Shown: positions 7,776 to 15,762 of the stretch, one piece after another
How the letters are laid out: each line of letters begins with the position of its first letter
How positions within the stretch are numbered: position 1 is the stretch's first letter
NCBI GenBank assembly: GCA_963810195.1
Contig: CAWEMO010000008.1
Coordinates: 46,077-110,076, forward strand
DNA: 64,000 nucleotides
Source: Chersky-840 sp963810195
GTDB taxonomy: Bacteria; Actinomycetota; Acidimicrobiia; Acidimicrobiales; UBA8190
Reading direction: 5' to 3'
The notes under the pieces: model-generated
What the model was told of the DNA's origin: nothing
Databases searched by the model: none
Seen by the model: the letters and a program-made list of their open reading frames with translations, nothing else
Translations under genes and position numbers: made by a program

Positions 7776-8435
7776 TCAGACTGAGTTGCGATCCAGCACC
7801 CCCTTGACCGTCGAGGCATGCCACTTGTCCCCGCCATGGGCTCTGCCGACCCCGTTCTCGTTCAGCCGATCGGCGATCTCCCGCAACGACTTACCTCCAC
7901 GCCTCTCCCGGGAGATCCGCTTGGCAACGGCATTGTCCACTGCCACCGGTCGGCCCAACTTGACGCCCTCCCGCTTCTTCACTGCGAGAGCATCCTTGGT
8001 CCGCTGGCCTATGAGCCGTCTCTCGAACTGGGCGAACGTGGCCATGACGTTGGCGATCATCTCTCCGGAGGGCGTGGTGGTGTCGACTCCGAGGTCCAGG
8101 ATCACCAGCGCCCATCCCTCTCGCCGTGCATCTTCCATGAGGGAGGCGAAGTCCAGAAGAGACCGAGAGAGGCGGTCGAGCTTGGCGACCACCAGGGCAC
8201 CCGCAGTGCCGCCTCGAACGGCCTCCAGGGCCTTGGCCAATGCCGGGCGCCCTGACAGTGCCTTCCCGCTGGCCCCGGCGTCCTCGAAGACCTGGACCAG
8301 CTCCCAGCCCCGCCGCTCGCACTCGGCCTCGATGAGGGATCGCTGCGCCTTCAAACCGAGTCCGGAGGACGCCTGCTCGTCGGTCGAGACCCTCGCGTAG
8401 CCCACCACCTGCTGGGTCCTGGGCGGCTTCTTCAC
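7776..8435 (-). CDS. Serine recombinase (resolvase/invertase family)
   Basis: A 219-residue site-specific recombinase. The resolvase domain spans ~10-150: VVGYARVSTDEQ (catalytic Ser in RVST), QRSLIEAECERRGW, GRPALAKALEAVRGG, LVVAKLDRLSRSLLDF (the KLDRLSR box) and FAQFERRLIGQRTKDALA (the ER..I..RT helix). A C-terminal helix-turn-helix follows (SLREIADRLNENGV, WHASTVKGVLDR). Length is normal for the small resolvase class, which forms a tetramer and cuts via Ser-5'-phosphate linkages. The start is a GTG at 8435; TATGCT at 8443-8448 ends 7 nt upstream, a leaderless-type promoter. It may resolve or move the surrounding accessory DNA. Confidence 0.92.
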   Translation of the reverse strand: MKKPPRTQQVVGYARVSTDEQASSGLGLKAQRSLIEAECERRGWELVQVFEDAGASGKALSGRPALAKALEAVRGGTAGALVVAKLDRLSRSLLDFASLMEDARREGWALVILDLGVDTTTPSGEMIANVMATFAQFERRLIGQRTKDALAVKKREGVKLGRPVAVDNAVAKRISRERRGGKSLREIADRLNENGVGRAHGGDKWHASTVKGVLDRNSV

Positions 8436-8502
8436 CCCTCAGAGCATATCCGGGGCGTACAGGAAACGGTCGTTTTCCGTACGCTGCCCCTTTCATGAAC
8501 GG

Positions 8503-8718
8503 TCACCCGGTGTGGTCGCCCTCCTCAGGATCCCTTCCGAGGGCTTCATCCCACCCTGCCAGGGTGCCCTGGAGGCGCCGCAGGAGGGCAATGTCCCGCG
8601 GGGTTGAGACATCCAACTCCTCCGCCTCGATGGAGTCCAGGAGTCGCCGGAGGGATTCGGCGGCCTCGTGGATGGCTGCGTGAGACGGAGGACGGCGGGC
8701 GCGTGCCACGACCCCCAT
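8503..8718 (-). CDS. Small hypothetical protein, 71 aa
   Basis: A helical acidic protein: SHAAIHEAAESLRRLLDSIEAEELDVSTPRDIALLRRLQGTLAG in outline, i.e. two amphipathic helices joined by a 'DVSTP' turn. No family is recognised. The ATG at 8718 faces away from the monooxygenase gene at 8791, leaving a short shared upstream region. The size and helix pair would suit a dimerising accessory factor, but nothing in the sequence shows a partner. Confidence 0.55.
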   Translation of the reverse strand: MGVVARARRPPSHAAIHEAAESLRRLLDSIEAEELDVSTPRDIALLRRLQGTLAGWDEALGRDPEEGDHTG

Positions 8719-8790
8719 CCTTGACCGAGGCCGTAGGGAATAGGGGGAATGGGTGAAACCTGTCGAACTCTCGTGGGCGATGATGGGGCC

Positions 8791-9117
8791 ATGACCGTCA
8801 TCCGCATCAACGCCATCACCGTGCCCGAGGGCGGGGGCGAGGAGCTGGCCCGCAGGTTCGCGGCCCGAGCTGGTGCCGTCGACAATGCAAACGGCTTCGA
8901 GGGCTTCGAGCTACTCCGCCCCACCGACGACCGGCTCACCTGGCTCGTGGTGACCAGATGGCGCGACAAGGAGGCATTCGAGGCGTGGGTGGGCTCACCG
9001 GCCTTCGCCCACGGTCATCGGGGAGCGTCGGGTGAGGGTGCAAGTCGCCCTCCCGTGGGTACCCACAGCGAGCTTTGGTCTTATGACGTCGAGGTCGAAG
9101 TACCACGTCCGGGGTGA
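8791..9117 (+). CDS. Antibiotic-biosynthesis-type/IsdG-like heme monooxygenase
   Basis: A 108-residue ABM-domain protein from the ATG at 8791 (MTVIRINAITVPEGGGEEL). It shows the pattern of the IsdG/MhuD heme-degrading subgroup: an Asn in the first strand (RINAI), GFEGFELLRPT, VVTRWRDKEAFEAWVGSP with the conserved Trp, then FAHGH supplying the His axial ligand. These Asn-Trp-His residues are what the known heme-degrading members use with a ruffled heme; I infer the same here. The C-terminus (THSELWSYDVEVEVP) is the last strand. An upstream Met at 8749 has weaker sequence after it. The product would be cytosolic and dimeric. Confidence 0.8.
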   Translation: MTVIRINAITVPEGGGEELARRFAARAGAVDNANGFEGFELLRPTDDRLTWLVVTRWRDKEAFEAWVGSPAFAHGHRGASGEGASRPPVGTHSELWSYDVEVEVPRPG

Positions 9118-9181
9118 CGCGCCCTTCCGCGACGCAGGTTGAGAGCATGCTTGTCCACTAGGGAGCCAAGGAGGCAGCAGA

Positions 9182-9313
9182 TTGGGACCAACAATCCGAG
9201 TGCCAAACGACGTGGCCCAACGACTGGCGGAGGAAACCAACCTCGTGGAGGCTGATCCGGTACTGCCGGACGCTGTCGACGAACCCGACGTCGGGGGACG
9301 GGCATCGCCCTGA
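9182..9313 (+). CDS. Very small antitoxin-like protein
   Basis: A TTG at 9182 follows AAGGAGG with 7-nt spacing. The 43-residue product begins MGPTIRVPNDVAQRLAEETN, resembling the N-terminal strand and helix of ribbon-helix-helix antitoxins (VapB/RelB type), then an acidic tail ending GGRASP. No toxin gene follows, so this may be a truncated, orphan antitoxin. The initiation codon is weak and the call tentative. Confidence 0.35.
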   Translation: MGPTIRVPNDVAQRLAEETNLVEADPVLPDAVDEPDVGGRASP

Positions 9314-9387
9314 TCCGGGTGTCACGCAAGTTGCTCACCGAGGCGTTCTACGTCCTCAGTGCCCTTGAGGAGGAGCACCACAGTTGA
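9300..9387 (+). pseudogene. Possible C-terminal scrap of a transposase (IS110-like)
   Basis: In the frame ending at TGA 9385-9387 the sequence reads IALIRVSRKLLTEAFYVLS then EEEHHS. This resembles the extreme C-terminus of IS110/IS116-type transposases, in which 'A..RKLL...Y.vL' is common. Nothing upstream in this frame continues the match, so only a scrap remains. Weak evidence. Confidence 0.3.
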
Positions 9388-10081
9388 TCGCGAGATCGGT
9401 CAGATCGGCCGGGCGAGTCCGAGGTATCCCCGTGCGCGCCTGATGGCGCCGAATATTCGAGTGAGACAGCCCGGCTTTCGCATTTGACGTCGTGTGTCCC
9501 GATCGGGGCCGAATGGGTGGTTGCGAGACCAACTCCGTCGAGACTTCGCTCCTTCAACATGATGCGCCGGTCCTCGCCGGCGTCACGGTCGTTCGTCCTC
9601 GCGCGCTTCTACGCGCTCCGGGCGCTCCACCGTGACCCCGCCTGCGGACCGGCGCGAGCCTTCTACCAGGAGCTTCGCCCAACTGCACTATCTCTTGACA
9701 CCGGCCCTTCTCATGGGCGGGGATCCCGTTCGCATCATGTATCTATCTGACCCGGTCGCAACGTGCCGCTTGCGAGCGCCCGGAGCTTGGCCTGGGCGCC
9801 CGGTATAGCCGGCCCGTGAGCGATTGCGAACGACTCACCGGCTCCCGACGTCGCCTGCGCCGCTGTGGCCGCCCGAAATGAGGCGGTGTGCCCATCGTGC
9901 GGAGAGCGTTTCCTACGAGTCGGTCCGTGTGGCCTCAATGACCCGGGCTATGCGTACTTCGGCATCGGGCACTGTGGCGGGGTGGTCATCGGCCTCTCGA
10001 TTCCGCCGTCCACGATCTGACTGAGCCGAATGGCTCGAAGACGCGCCAACTCTGTCCCGGCTGAGCAGCTTCGGTATCTTC
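9388..10081. other. Long stretch without a recognisable gene
   Basis: About 690 bases. Open frames are short and unlike protein on both strands. Composition is less GC-rich around 9540-9760 than in flanking genes. It is probably accumulated debris at an element boundary; I see no repeats or RNA gene. Confidence 0.4.
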
Positions 10082-10087
10082 TAGACT
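10082..10087 (+). promoter_or_regulatory. -10 box TAGACT, leaderless-type
   Basis: TAGACT ends 8 nt before the GTG at 10096, which would place the transcription start at or next to the start codon. The same hexamer and spacing precede parA (28494-28499). Confidence 0.5.
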
Positions 10088-10095
10088 CAAGGCGC

Positions 10096-10596
10096 GTGAA
10101 GACGATCCACGAGGAGTTTCACTACGACCGCGCACCAGAAGAGCTGTTCGCGCTGATATCCAGTGGACCCTTCCAGCTTGAGATCATTTCCCATCTTGGA
10201 GGCAAGGACGCAGAGCTAGTAGAGCGGACAGTCGCCCCCGAGGGTGGCGTGAAAGTGGTGACCCGACAGCGCACTGGCGTCGAGCTACCCGGCTTCGCCA
10301 AGAGGCTGATCCCAGCCAGCACGACTGTCACCCAGACCTACGTCTGGGAGCCCGCCCGCGAGGACGGTTCCCGCGAAGGGATATGGTCTGCCGATATCAA
10401 GGGCGCTCCGGTTTCGATGGGGGGACCGACCGAACTGCGAGCGACTGGATCGGGCTCCGTACACGTTTTCAGCGGAGAGGTGAAGGCATCGGTCCCGGTA
10501 GTGGGAGGCAAGTTGGAGTCGTTCGCCCTCGACAGCCTGCGCCGTGACCTGACCCGCGCCGCGGAGTTCACCGCTAATCGACTTGCCGAAACCTAG
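10096..10596 (+). CDS. DUF2505 family protein
   Basis: About 166 residues from the GTG at 10096. The sequence VKTIHEEFHYDRAPEELFALI opens a START/SRPBCC-like fold; later come LVERTVAPEGGVKVVTRQR, PGFAKRLIPASTTVTQTYVW, and a C-terminal helix LESFALDSLRRDLTRAAEFT. That order fits DUF2505, an actinobacterial family related to lipid-binding START domains, with a hydrophobic pocket between sheet and long helix. The role is unknown. I prefer 10096 to the ATG at 10030 because the promoter hexamer lies between them and the upstream 22 residues are basic and unconserved-looking. The next gene, a lipoprotein, starts 39 bp downstream. Confidence 0.75.
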   Translation: MKTIHEEFHYDRAPEELFALISSGPFQLEIISHLGGKDAELVERTVAPEGGVKVVTRQRTGVELPGFAKRLIPASTTVTQTYVWEPAREDGSREGIWSADIKGAPVSMGGPTELRATGSGSVHVFSGEVKASVPVVGGKLESFALDSLRRDLTRAAEFTANRLAET

Positions 10597-10635
10597 CGAC
10601 CACTAGCCTCGCCCCCGCCCGCCCAAGGGAGTCTG

Positions 10636-11253
10636 ATGAAAGTGCATCCGAAGCTACGTCAAGGATTCATCGGGATCGCGGTCGCCGTTCCCATCGCAAC
10701 GCTCGTGGCGGCGTGCAGTTCCTCCCCCTCCGCGTCGTCCACGACGACGAGTGCGGCGACAACCACCAGCGCTGCGGCCTCGTCATCGTCGACATCACCG
10801 TCGTCGACATCACCGGCGTCGACAACGACTGCCGCCAGCACCGCCAACTTCAACTCCTGTTCAGTGGTGACCCAAGCCGAAGCCGCCAGTGCCATCGGAA
10901 CGTCTGTGACCCCGGGCGTCCTCGGCAACGCCACCGTCGAAGGCGGACTCGCCTGCGTCTTCTACGGGCCGTCGGCGCCCACACCCACCACCCCGAATGT
11001 GTCCCAGGCGGATTCCGTCCGGGTCGTCGTGGTCGAGGGCTCCGACGCCCTGACTTGGTACAACGACTACAAGTCCAAGGTCAGTGCCCAGACGATCAGT
11101 GGTTACGGCGATCAGGCGTACTACGACGGCTATGCCTCGTTGAGCGTCCTCAAAGGCAACTATTACCTTCGGGTCGCCGTGGCTCCCGCCGGTGCGCCAC
11201 CGTCACTGACCGATGAGGAGCAGCTCGCCAACGCCATCCTTCCGAAGTTGTAG
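10636..11253 (+). CDS. Ser/Thr-linker lipoprotein, DUF3558-like
   Basis: A 205-residue exported lipoprotein. Residues 1-27 are a signal peptide (MKVHPKLRQ, then GIAVAVPIATLVAAC with lipobox Cys27). A ~45-residue low-complexity Ser/Thr/Ala linker follows, then a globular domain from ~70: CSVVTQAEAASAIGTSV, ACVFYGP, SADSVRVVVVEG-type strand, YNDYKSKVS, and GYGDQAYYDG. The 'C.l....a..a.G' opening and two Cys resemble actinobacterial DUF3558 lipoproteins; a second relative is at 32267-32803. It would be anchored outside the membrane. GGGAG lies just before the ATG, and a strong hairpin follows the stop. Confidence 0.75.
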   Translation: MKVHPKLRQGFIGIAVAVPIATLVAACSSSPSASSTTTSAATTTSAAASSSSTSPSSTSPASTTTAASTANFNSCSVVTQAEAASAIGTSVTPGVLGNATVEGGLACVFYGPSAPTPTTPNVSQADSVRVVVVEGSDALTWYNDYKSKVSAQTISGYGDQAYYDGYASLSVLKGNYYLRVAVAPAGAPPSLTDEEQLANAILPKL

Positions 11254-11255
11254 TC

Positions 11256-11287
11256 GGGGACGTCCGCGACTCAAGTGCGGTGTCCCC
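11256..11287 (+). terminator. Rho-independent-type hairpin
   Basis: GGGGAC (11256-11261) pairs with GTCCCC (11282-11287), and CCGC (11264-11267) with GCGG (11277-11280), around a loop of nine. It begins two bases after the lipoprotein stop codon. There is no U-tract, which is usual in actinobacteria. Confidence 0.6.
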
Positions 11288-11375
11288 CGGGAGTTTCGGC
11301 CAGACTGTGTACTCCTTCGACCATCAGGCTCCGGCCTAAACCAATGGACACCAATGCGCTGTACAACATAGGAAC

Positions 11376-11656
11376 ATGCGAGTGGAGATCCATGTCCGAC
11401 CTCATCGACCACAGCGGTCGGTGGAGAATACGACGGCGTTCTCATCGTGCGTGTCATCGAGCCTGCCGACTCCGGACGAGCAACGGAGGCTGCCCTGCGT
11501 GCGGTCGCCAAGGCCGTCGCAGTGTCCCGCCGGTCGGTAAGCGTTGTTCGAGGTGCCACCAGTCGACGGAAACTCTTCGAAATCGAGGTTGGGCGGCAAG
11601 AAGCCCAATCGGTCACGGCTGCCTTGGAACAGTTACGCGGTCAGAGTGGCACGTGA
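11376..11656 (+). pseudogene. DUF167 (YggU-type) gene with a frameshift
   Basis: Frame 1 from ATG 11376 reads MRVEIHVRP, the usual DUF167 opening strand. One base is then missing near 11403-11405, and the match resumes in another frame as TAVGGEYDGVLIVRVIEP, then ATEAALRAVAKAVAV, SVSVVRGATSRRKLFEIE, the conserved core of the family, up to TGA 11654-11656. The joined product would be ~93 residues, normal length. Either a 1-bp deletion inactivated it or the base was lost in sequencing. DUF167 proteins have no established role. Confidence 0.7.
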
Positions 11657-11813
11657 TCCTCCCTGGCTGCCTCGCGACTGTAAGGCTCGAAGCACTAGGG
11701 GTCCCGGATCGCATCCCAAATGGGCAGGGCAGCGATCCAATCGGCCTGATTGCTGATCGCCTTCTTTACAAATCCCCGTTCTTTCGCGAAGAGCCGCCTA
11801 CGACGAACTGGTC

Positions 11814-12265
11814 TCAGTCCGGCCGCGGGTACTCCAGAACCATCGACCACATTCCCTGCCCGTGTGGCCCGACATGCACATGCCCGTTCGACGACGGTTC
11901 CACCATCACCCTCTCCGTCATCCCCGGCGGCAACGGGGGTCGGACATTCCCCTCGACACTGATGGCGTGGTGCTTGTGGATCCACGCTGCGAGGTCCGCC
12001 ACGAACTCAGCGGCGATGGGGTTGTCCTGGACCATCGTGAAGTCTCCCATCACCGTCGTAGCCTTGGGCGCCTCCAATCCGAGCAGGAGTGCCTTCGCCT
12101 TATTGGCACGCAGGAACGCGTTGACGTCGTCTTTGTGTGCGGTGGCACCTCGTCGTCGTGAACGAACGGTCGCAACACCTCGATCAGCAGTTCGAGATCC
12201 GCGTACAGCTCGCGCCGGTGATGCGCGATATCGAGCTTGAACTGCTCACCGGTGGCCGCGCGCAC
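11814..12265 (-). pseudogene. Hypothetical gene with a frameshift (~150 aa when joined)
   Basis: From a GTG at 12265 (GGAG 7 nt upstream) the frame reads RAATGEQFKLDIAHHRRELY, ADLELLIEVLRPFVHDDEVPP, good coding sequence, then degrades. About 12130-12140 another frame takes over: DDVNAFLRANKAKALLLGLE, then TTVMGDFTMVQDNPIAAEFV, VADLAAWIHKHHAISVEGN and GHVHVGPHGQGMWSMVLEYP to the stop at 11814. The second half has a catalytic-looking His-rich end. I do not recognise the family. Joined length about 150. A single-base indel explains the break. Confidence 0.55.
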
Positions 12266-12415
12266 GGTTCATCTCCGGTTGGAGTGTCCCGTGCCGACGG
12301 GGGAGGTGGGCAACGTGCCCGGGCAACTCTAAATGACGAACCGAGCATAGCGCCCAAACACCCCGCTTGTGTCGAGTTGCCGGGTGGGCGTCGACTGCCC
12401 CCCGGGGTCGGTGTG

Positions 12416-12907
12416 CTAACTCAGACTTGGCGGGGCTGAAGTCATGACCTGCTTGTCACGCGTTGCTTGCCATGTCCTTACGTGGCCTCGTAGGGCCTGA
12501 AGATCGAACGCCCACTCCTGGTGGCGTTTGCACCAGACGGTTGCCAAACGCACGTCGTCCATCATGATCGCGTGGTCTTCTACTAAGGCGCGCTCAGGGT
12601 AATGATCGCCCCCCCTTGGCGTTCCCTTGTAATGGGTGGCCAAGGAGAGATCACCGGTCAGCGCCTTCACCACAAGGACCGTCCCATGGCTTGTGACGAA
12701 CACGTCTCCAAGGGTCCTACGACATTGCCGCCGACCAACGAGAATTCCGCAGCGGATCTCTACCGCATGGTTCTTGGCGAGATCATCCTTAGCGATGTTG
12801 GCACGCAAGTAGCCGGGAGACGTGGCCCAGGACGGCAGGTCGAGTGCCGACGAGGGGGTCCACTTTTTCGGCACTTCGTCGTAGACAGTCGAGTCACACT
12901 CGGGCAC
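12416..12907 (-). CDS. Hypothetical protein, 163 aa
   Basis: Starts with GTG (MPECDSTVYDEVPKKWTPSS), then LPSWATSPGYLRANIAKDDLA, a Cys pair in EIRCGILVGRRQCRRTLGD, strand FVTSHGTVLVVKAL, and VRLATVWCKRHQEWAFDLQ. The Cys-x8-Cys plus a late Cys-x2-His could bind metal. No family is recognised. It starts 11 bp after the stop of the XerC-like recombinase on the same strand, so it is probably cotranscribed with it and may belong to the same element. Confidence 0.55.
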   Translation of the reverse strand: MPECDSTVYDEVPKKWTPSSALDLPSWATSPGYLRANIAKDDLAKNHAVEIRCGILVGRRQCRRTLGDVFVTSHGTVLVVKALTGDLSLATHYKGTPRGGDHYPERALVEDHAIMMDDVRLATVWCKRHQEWAFDLQALRGHVRTWQATRDKQVMTSAPPSLS

Positions 12908-12918
12908 ACCCGAGGCTC

Positions 12919-13815
12919 CTAGAGTCGATCGCCCAGCGACATCCGCCGATGGGCCTCTCGCGCCCTAAGGTCGGCCGCCGAGGCCGCATAGCGGGACACC
13001 ATGTTCGGGCTGCGCCATCCCGCAAGGCGTCTCAAGTCATTCTCCTGGCCCCCGTCGGCCAGCCAGTGGTGGGCGAAGGTGTGTCGGAACTGGTGGGCGA
13101 AGACGTGGCTGAGACCAGCCTCCTTGGCACGTCGGCGCAGCATGAGGCTCACACCCGAAGTCCCGAAAACGCCGCGGCGAGAGACGAAGTACGCATCGAG
13201 GTAAGCATAGGGGTGACGGGCGCGGAGCACCTCATAGCGGTCGAGGGCCTTGGCAGTTCTTGTGCCGAAGGGCACGGTGCGGGGTCGCCGACCCTTTCCC
13301 AGAACGACAACTTCTCCCCTGTCCAGGTCGACATCAACGACCGTCAGGCCCACTAGCTCACCCTTTCTGATTCCGGTGTCGGCGAGAAGTCTGATGACCG
13401 CCTCGTCGCGACGGTCCTCAAAGGACTTGGTCTCGCACGTCTTGAGCAGTGCCTTCAGATCCGCGACTTCTAGCACCGGCACCGGTTTCTCGGGGACGTG
13501 CGGGGGTCGGAGACGGGCCATCGGGTTCTCAAAGATGTGCTCCTCCTCGTGAAGCCAGGAGAAGAACTGCTGGAGCGCCCGGAAGCGGTTGTTCGCCGTG
13601 GCCGAAGAACGGGTAGCGAGGAGGTCGCCGATGAACTTCTCGATGTGTGCGGCCTCGATGGCACCGACCTCGAAGATGCCCTCTCGACCGAGGAACTGCA
13701 CGAACTGACCGATGGCCTCGCCGTAGGTCTCCAGGGTGCGCGGCGCCTTGTTCTCGGCCCGCAGGTGCCGTGACCAGGACCTCATCAGCCGCTCGAACCC
13801 CTCTAAGCTCTCCAC
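12919..13815 (-). CDS. XerC/XerD-like tyrosine recombinase
   Basis: A 298-residue recombinase with the two Xer domains. Residues ~8-95 form the SAM-like N-terminal domain (RSWSRHLRAENKAPRTLETY, ANNRFRALQQFFSWL). Residues ~115-290 form the catalytic domain: DTGIRKGELVGL (Arg), VLGKGRRPRTVP (Lys hairpin), HQFRHTFAHHWL (HxxR), GWRSPNMVSRY with the nucleophilic Tyr, and a Trp replacing the usual second His. The start is a GTG at 13815 preceded by AAGGAGG. Length is that of chromosomal XerC, but the position next to a tRNA and a second integrase suggests an element-borne enzyme. Confidence 0.9.
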   Translation of the reverse strand: MESLEGFERLMRSWSRHLRAENKAPRTLETYGEAIGQFVQFLGREGIFEVGAIEAAHIEKFIGDLLATRSSATANNRFRALQQFFSWLHEEEHIFENPMARLRPPHVPEKPVPVLEVADLKALLKTCETKSFEDRRDEAVIRLLADTGIRKGELVGLTVVDVDLDRGEVVVLGKGRRPRTVPFGTRTAKALDRYEVLRARHPYAYLDAYFVSRRGVFGTSGVSLMLRRRAKEAGLSHVFAHQFRHTFAHHWLADGGQENDLRRLAGWRSPNMVSRYAASAADLRAREAHRRMSLGDRL

Positions 13816-13923
13816 CGTGAGTCGCCTCCTTCCGTGCCGAAAGCATGCGCTCTCGGTGCGGTGTGCTCACCCAACTCACGGGGGGAAAACGGTATTTTCG
13901 CAGTTCAGCGCCTAGATATTTCC

Positions 13924-13998
13924 GGGGGTGTAGCTCAGTGGTAGAGCGCCTGCTTTGCAAGCAGGAAGTCGTGGGTTCGATCCCCATCACCTCCACCA
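13924..13998 (+). tRNA. tRNA-Ala(TGC)
   Basis: A full cloverleaf: acceptor GGGGGTG pairs with CACCTCC (one G-U), D arm GCTC..GAGC, anticodon stem CCTGC/GCAGG with loop TTTGCAA (anticodon TGC), T arm GTGGG-TTCGATC-CCCAT, discriminator A and an encoded CCA. It lies between two tyrosine recombinase genes, and its 3' end is 36 bp from the end of the right-hand integrase, the usual position for an attachment site. Confidence 0.95.
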
Positions 13999-14034
13999 GC
14001 GATCTGACCGGGTAATTCCAGGTCAGCCCCGCTT

Positions 14035-15267
14035 TCAGGGGGTTCTCTTCTTTCGGCCAGCCGCCGGAGCCTTGGTGATCTTCGCGCCGTTATCGCGTGA
14101 GTTCTCCAGATTTCCACCAGATCCCCGCATTTGCCCCAGGAGCGCCGCAAGGTCCCGGTCCCGGTCTCTCGTGGCATGCTGGTAGCGTAGAGCCGCCACT
14201 GGCGATGCGTGGCCCGCCCGGTACATGAGCTCGGAGACGGTTGCTCCGGCGCCGGCTGCGAGGGTCAGGCCGGTGTGTCGGAGGTCGTGCAGCCGAAGGT
14301 CTGTGCGCCCCACCTTCTTGCGGGCTCGTTCCCAGGCATTGAACAGCGTGTCGACGCTCACGCCGATCACGGGTGAGTCGGGCCCGGCGTCGACGTAGGC
14401 GTCGAGATGGCGCTTCACGTCAGGTAGCACCGTCGGGGGGATCGCAACCGTGCGGCGGCCCGCGGTTGTCTTCGGGGGCTTCGTCACCACCCTGCCGTCC
14501 ATTCGCACGACACGGGTCACGGCCACTGAGACGGTGCCCTTGGACACGTCAACGTCGCAACGACGGAGGCCGAGCAGTTCGCCCCGGCGCAGTTGGCACC
14601 AGGCGGCGAGCAGGACGGCGATTCTGAGATCGTCGGGCATGGCATCGGCGAGCGCCTGGACCTCAGGGACGGTGGCCACGGGTCGCTCCGGGGCCCTCTC
14701 TATGCTCGCACCCTTGACCTGACACGGGTTCCGGGGGATCAGATCGTCGGCGACGGCCGTCTTGAGGATGGTGGCGAGAAGCCGGTACGCCTTGGCCGCC
14801 GTGGAGTATCGCTTGTGGGAGAGCTTGGAGTGCCAGCTCCGAATCTCCTCCGAGGTCAGCTCCCCCAGCGTGCGCGAACCCAGGTCCGGGAGGATGTGGT
14901 CCTCGAGGAGCCAGCGGTAGAGCTCGTCCGTCTTCTCGGCGAGGTCGTGTCGTCCGTCGATCCACTGGAGGGCAAAAGTCTCGAGCGTCACCCTCCCCCG
15001 CCGCGGATCTCTGGCTACTCCACGCAGCTTGTCGGCTTCGACGGTGGTGGCGTATGCGTCAGCTTCACGCCGGCTGCGGAAGCTCTTGGTTACGGTCCGG
15101 CCTCCCACGCGGGCCCGTACGTCGTAGTAGCGCCGGGCATCGGGGTTGCCCTTTGTGAGGACCTCCACCTGACGCCGGCCGTCCCTCGTGTGGAACCGCT
15201 CGTTGACTCGACGCGTCTCTCCCCCGTCGATCACGGGATAACTCACCCGGTGCACGATCTGGGCCAC
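14035..15267 (-). CDS. int: Phage/ICE-type tyrosine integrase
   Basis: A 410-residue integrase. Residues ~20-75 look like an AP2-type arm-binding domain (GRRQVEVLTKGNPDARRYYD, GRTVTKSFRSRREADAYA), ~90-170 the core-binding helices (TLETFALQWIDGRHDLAEKT, SWHSKLSHKRYSTAAKAYRL), and ~185-380 the catalytic domain: WCQLRRGELLGL (Arg), RLHDLRHTGLTLAAGAG (HxxR), YRAGHASPVAALRYQHA (GHxS and nucleophile Tyr). The gene ends 36 bp from the 3' end of tRNA-Ala and points towards it, the classic layout of an element integrated at that tRNA. The start GTG at 15267 has TACGAT upstream. The partner att site was not found in the window. Confidence 0.92.
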   Translation of the reverse strand: MAQIVHRVSYPVIDGGETRRVNERFHTRDGRRQVEVLTKGNPDARRYYDVRARVGGRTVTKSFRSRREADAYATTVEADKLRGVARDPRRGRVTLETFALQWIDGRHDLAEKTDELYRWLLEDHILPDLGSRTLGELTSEEIRSWHSKLSHKRYSTAAKAYRLLATILKTAVADDLIPRNPCQVKGASIERAPERPVATVPEVQALADAMPDDLRIAVLLAAWCQLRRGELLGLRRCDVDVSKGTVSVAVTRVVRMDGRVVTKPPKTTAGRRTVAIPPTVLPDVKRHLDAYVDAGPDSPVIGVSVDTLFNAWERARKKVGRTDLRLHDLRHTGLTLAAGAGATVSELMYRAGHASPVAALRYQHATRDRDRDLAALLGQMRGSGGNLENSRDNGAKITKAPAAGRKKRTP

Positions 15268-15762
15268 GAGGCCTCATCGTAGGAACAGGGGCGCGGGAGG
15301 GGCGAGATTGGGGAGTCGGGGTGGGTTCCATGCCACCTCAGGGGAAACACGATCCCCCACCCCGCTCACCCCCCTCAGGGTCCCCCGGCGACGTAGGGAT
15401 AAGACCGCCGCCAAGGAGCCCAGGAAAAACGGTACGCCTCCGGACGAGAAGAGTCCACGCCTGGAAGGGTGGCGGGGCGCAGGACTGTTCCGGTTGCTGT
15501 GTGGTGAACACGGCCCCACGCCCGGCCGATCCCCTCTGGGCGACTCCGAGTGAAGGGGCGGGCATCGCCGAGAGCCGCCAGCGGCGACCGTCTGCCTGTC
15601 TTTCTGACGGGAGTCAGCGCGACCGCACCTCAGCGAAGCGTGATCGTCTTGTAACGCTTTGGCAATGGCGGTGGTGTCGCATCCGGAGGAAGCTCGGGGC
15701 CTTAGGTGCCCGGGGATCTCCGAGCGTGGCCGCCGCAAGGCGGTAAGAGGAAAGGAAGGCCG
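15268..15762. other. Intergenic, no gene seen
   Basis: About 495 bases, Pro/Arg-rich in every frame on both strands, with no plausible protein. The end (GAGGAAAGGAAGG at ~15748) carries the Shine-Dalgarno of the cupin gene. Confidence 0.45.

Noticed and set aside
9182..9387. Toxin-antitoxin pair
   Set aside because: Only an antitoxin-like N-terminus is seen; no toxin frame follows, only a possible transposase scrap.
13924..15267. attR copy of the tRNA-Ala 3' end
   Set aside because: No second copy of the last bases of the tRNA was found in the window; it may lie outside.
15308..15746. Several overlapping open frames upstream of the cupin gene
   Set aside because: Arg/Pro-rich on all frames, no family and no ribosome site.
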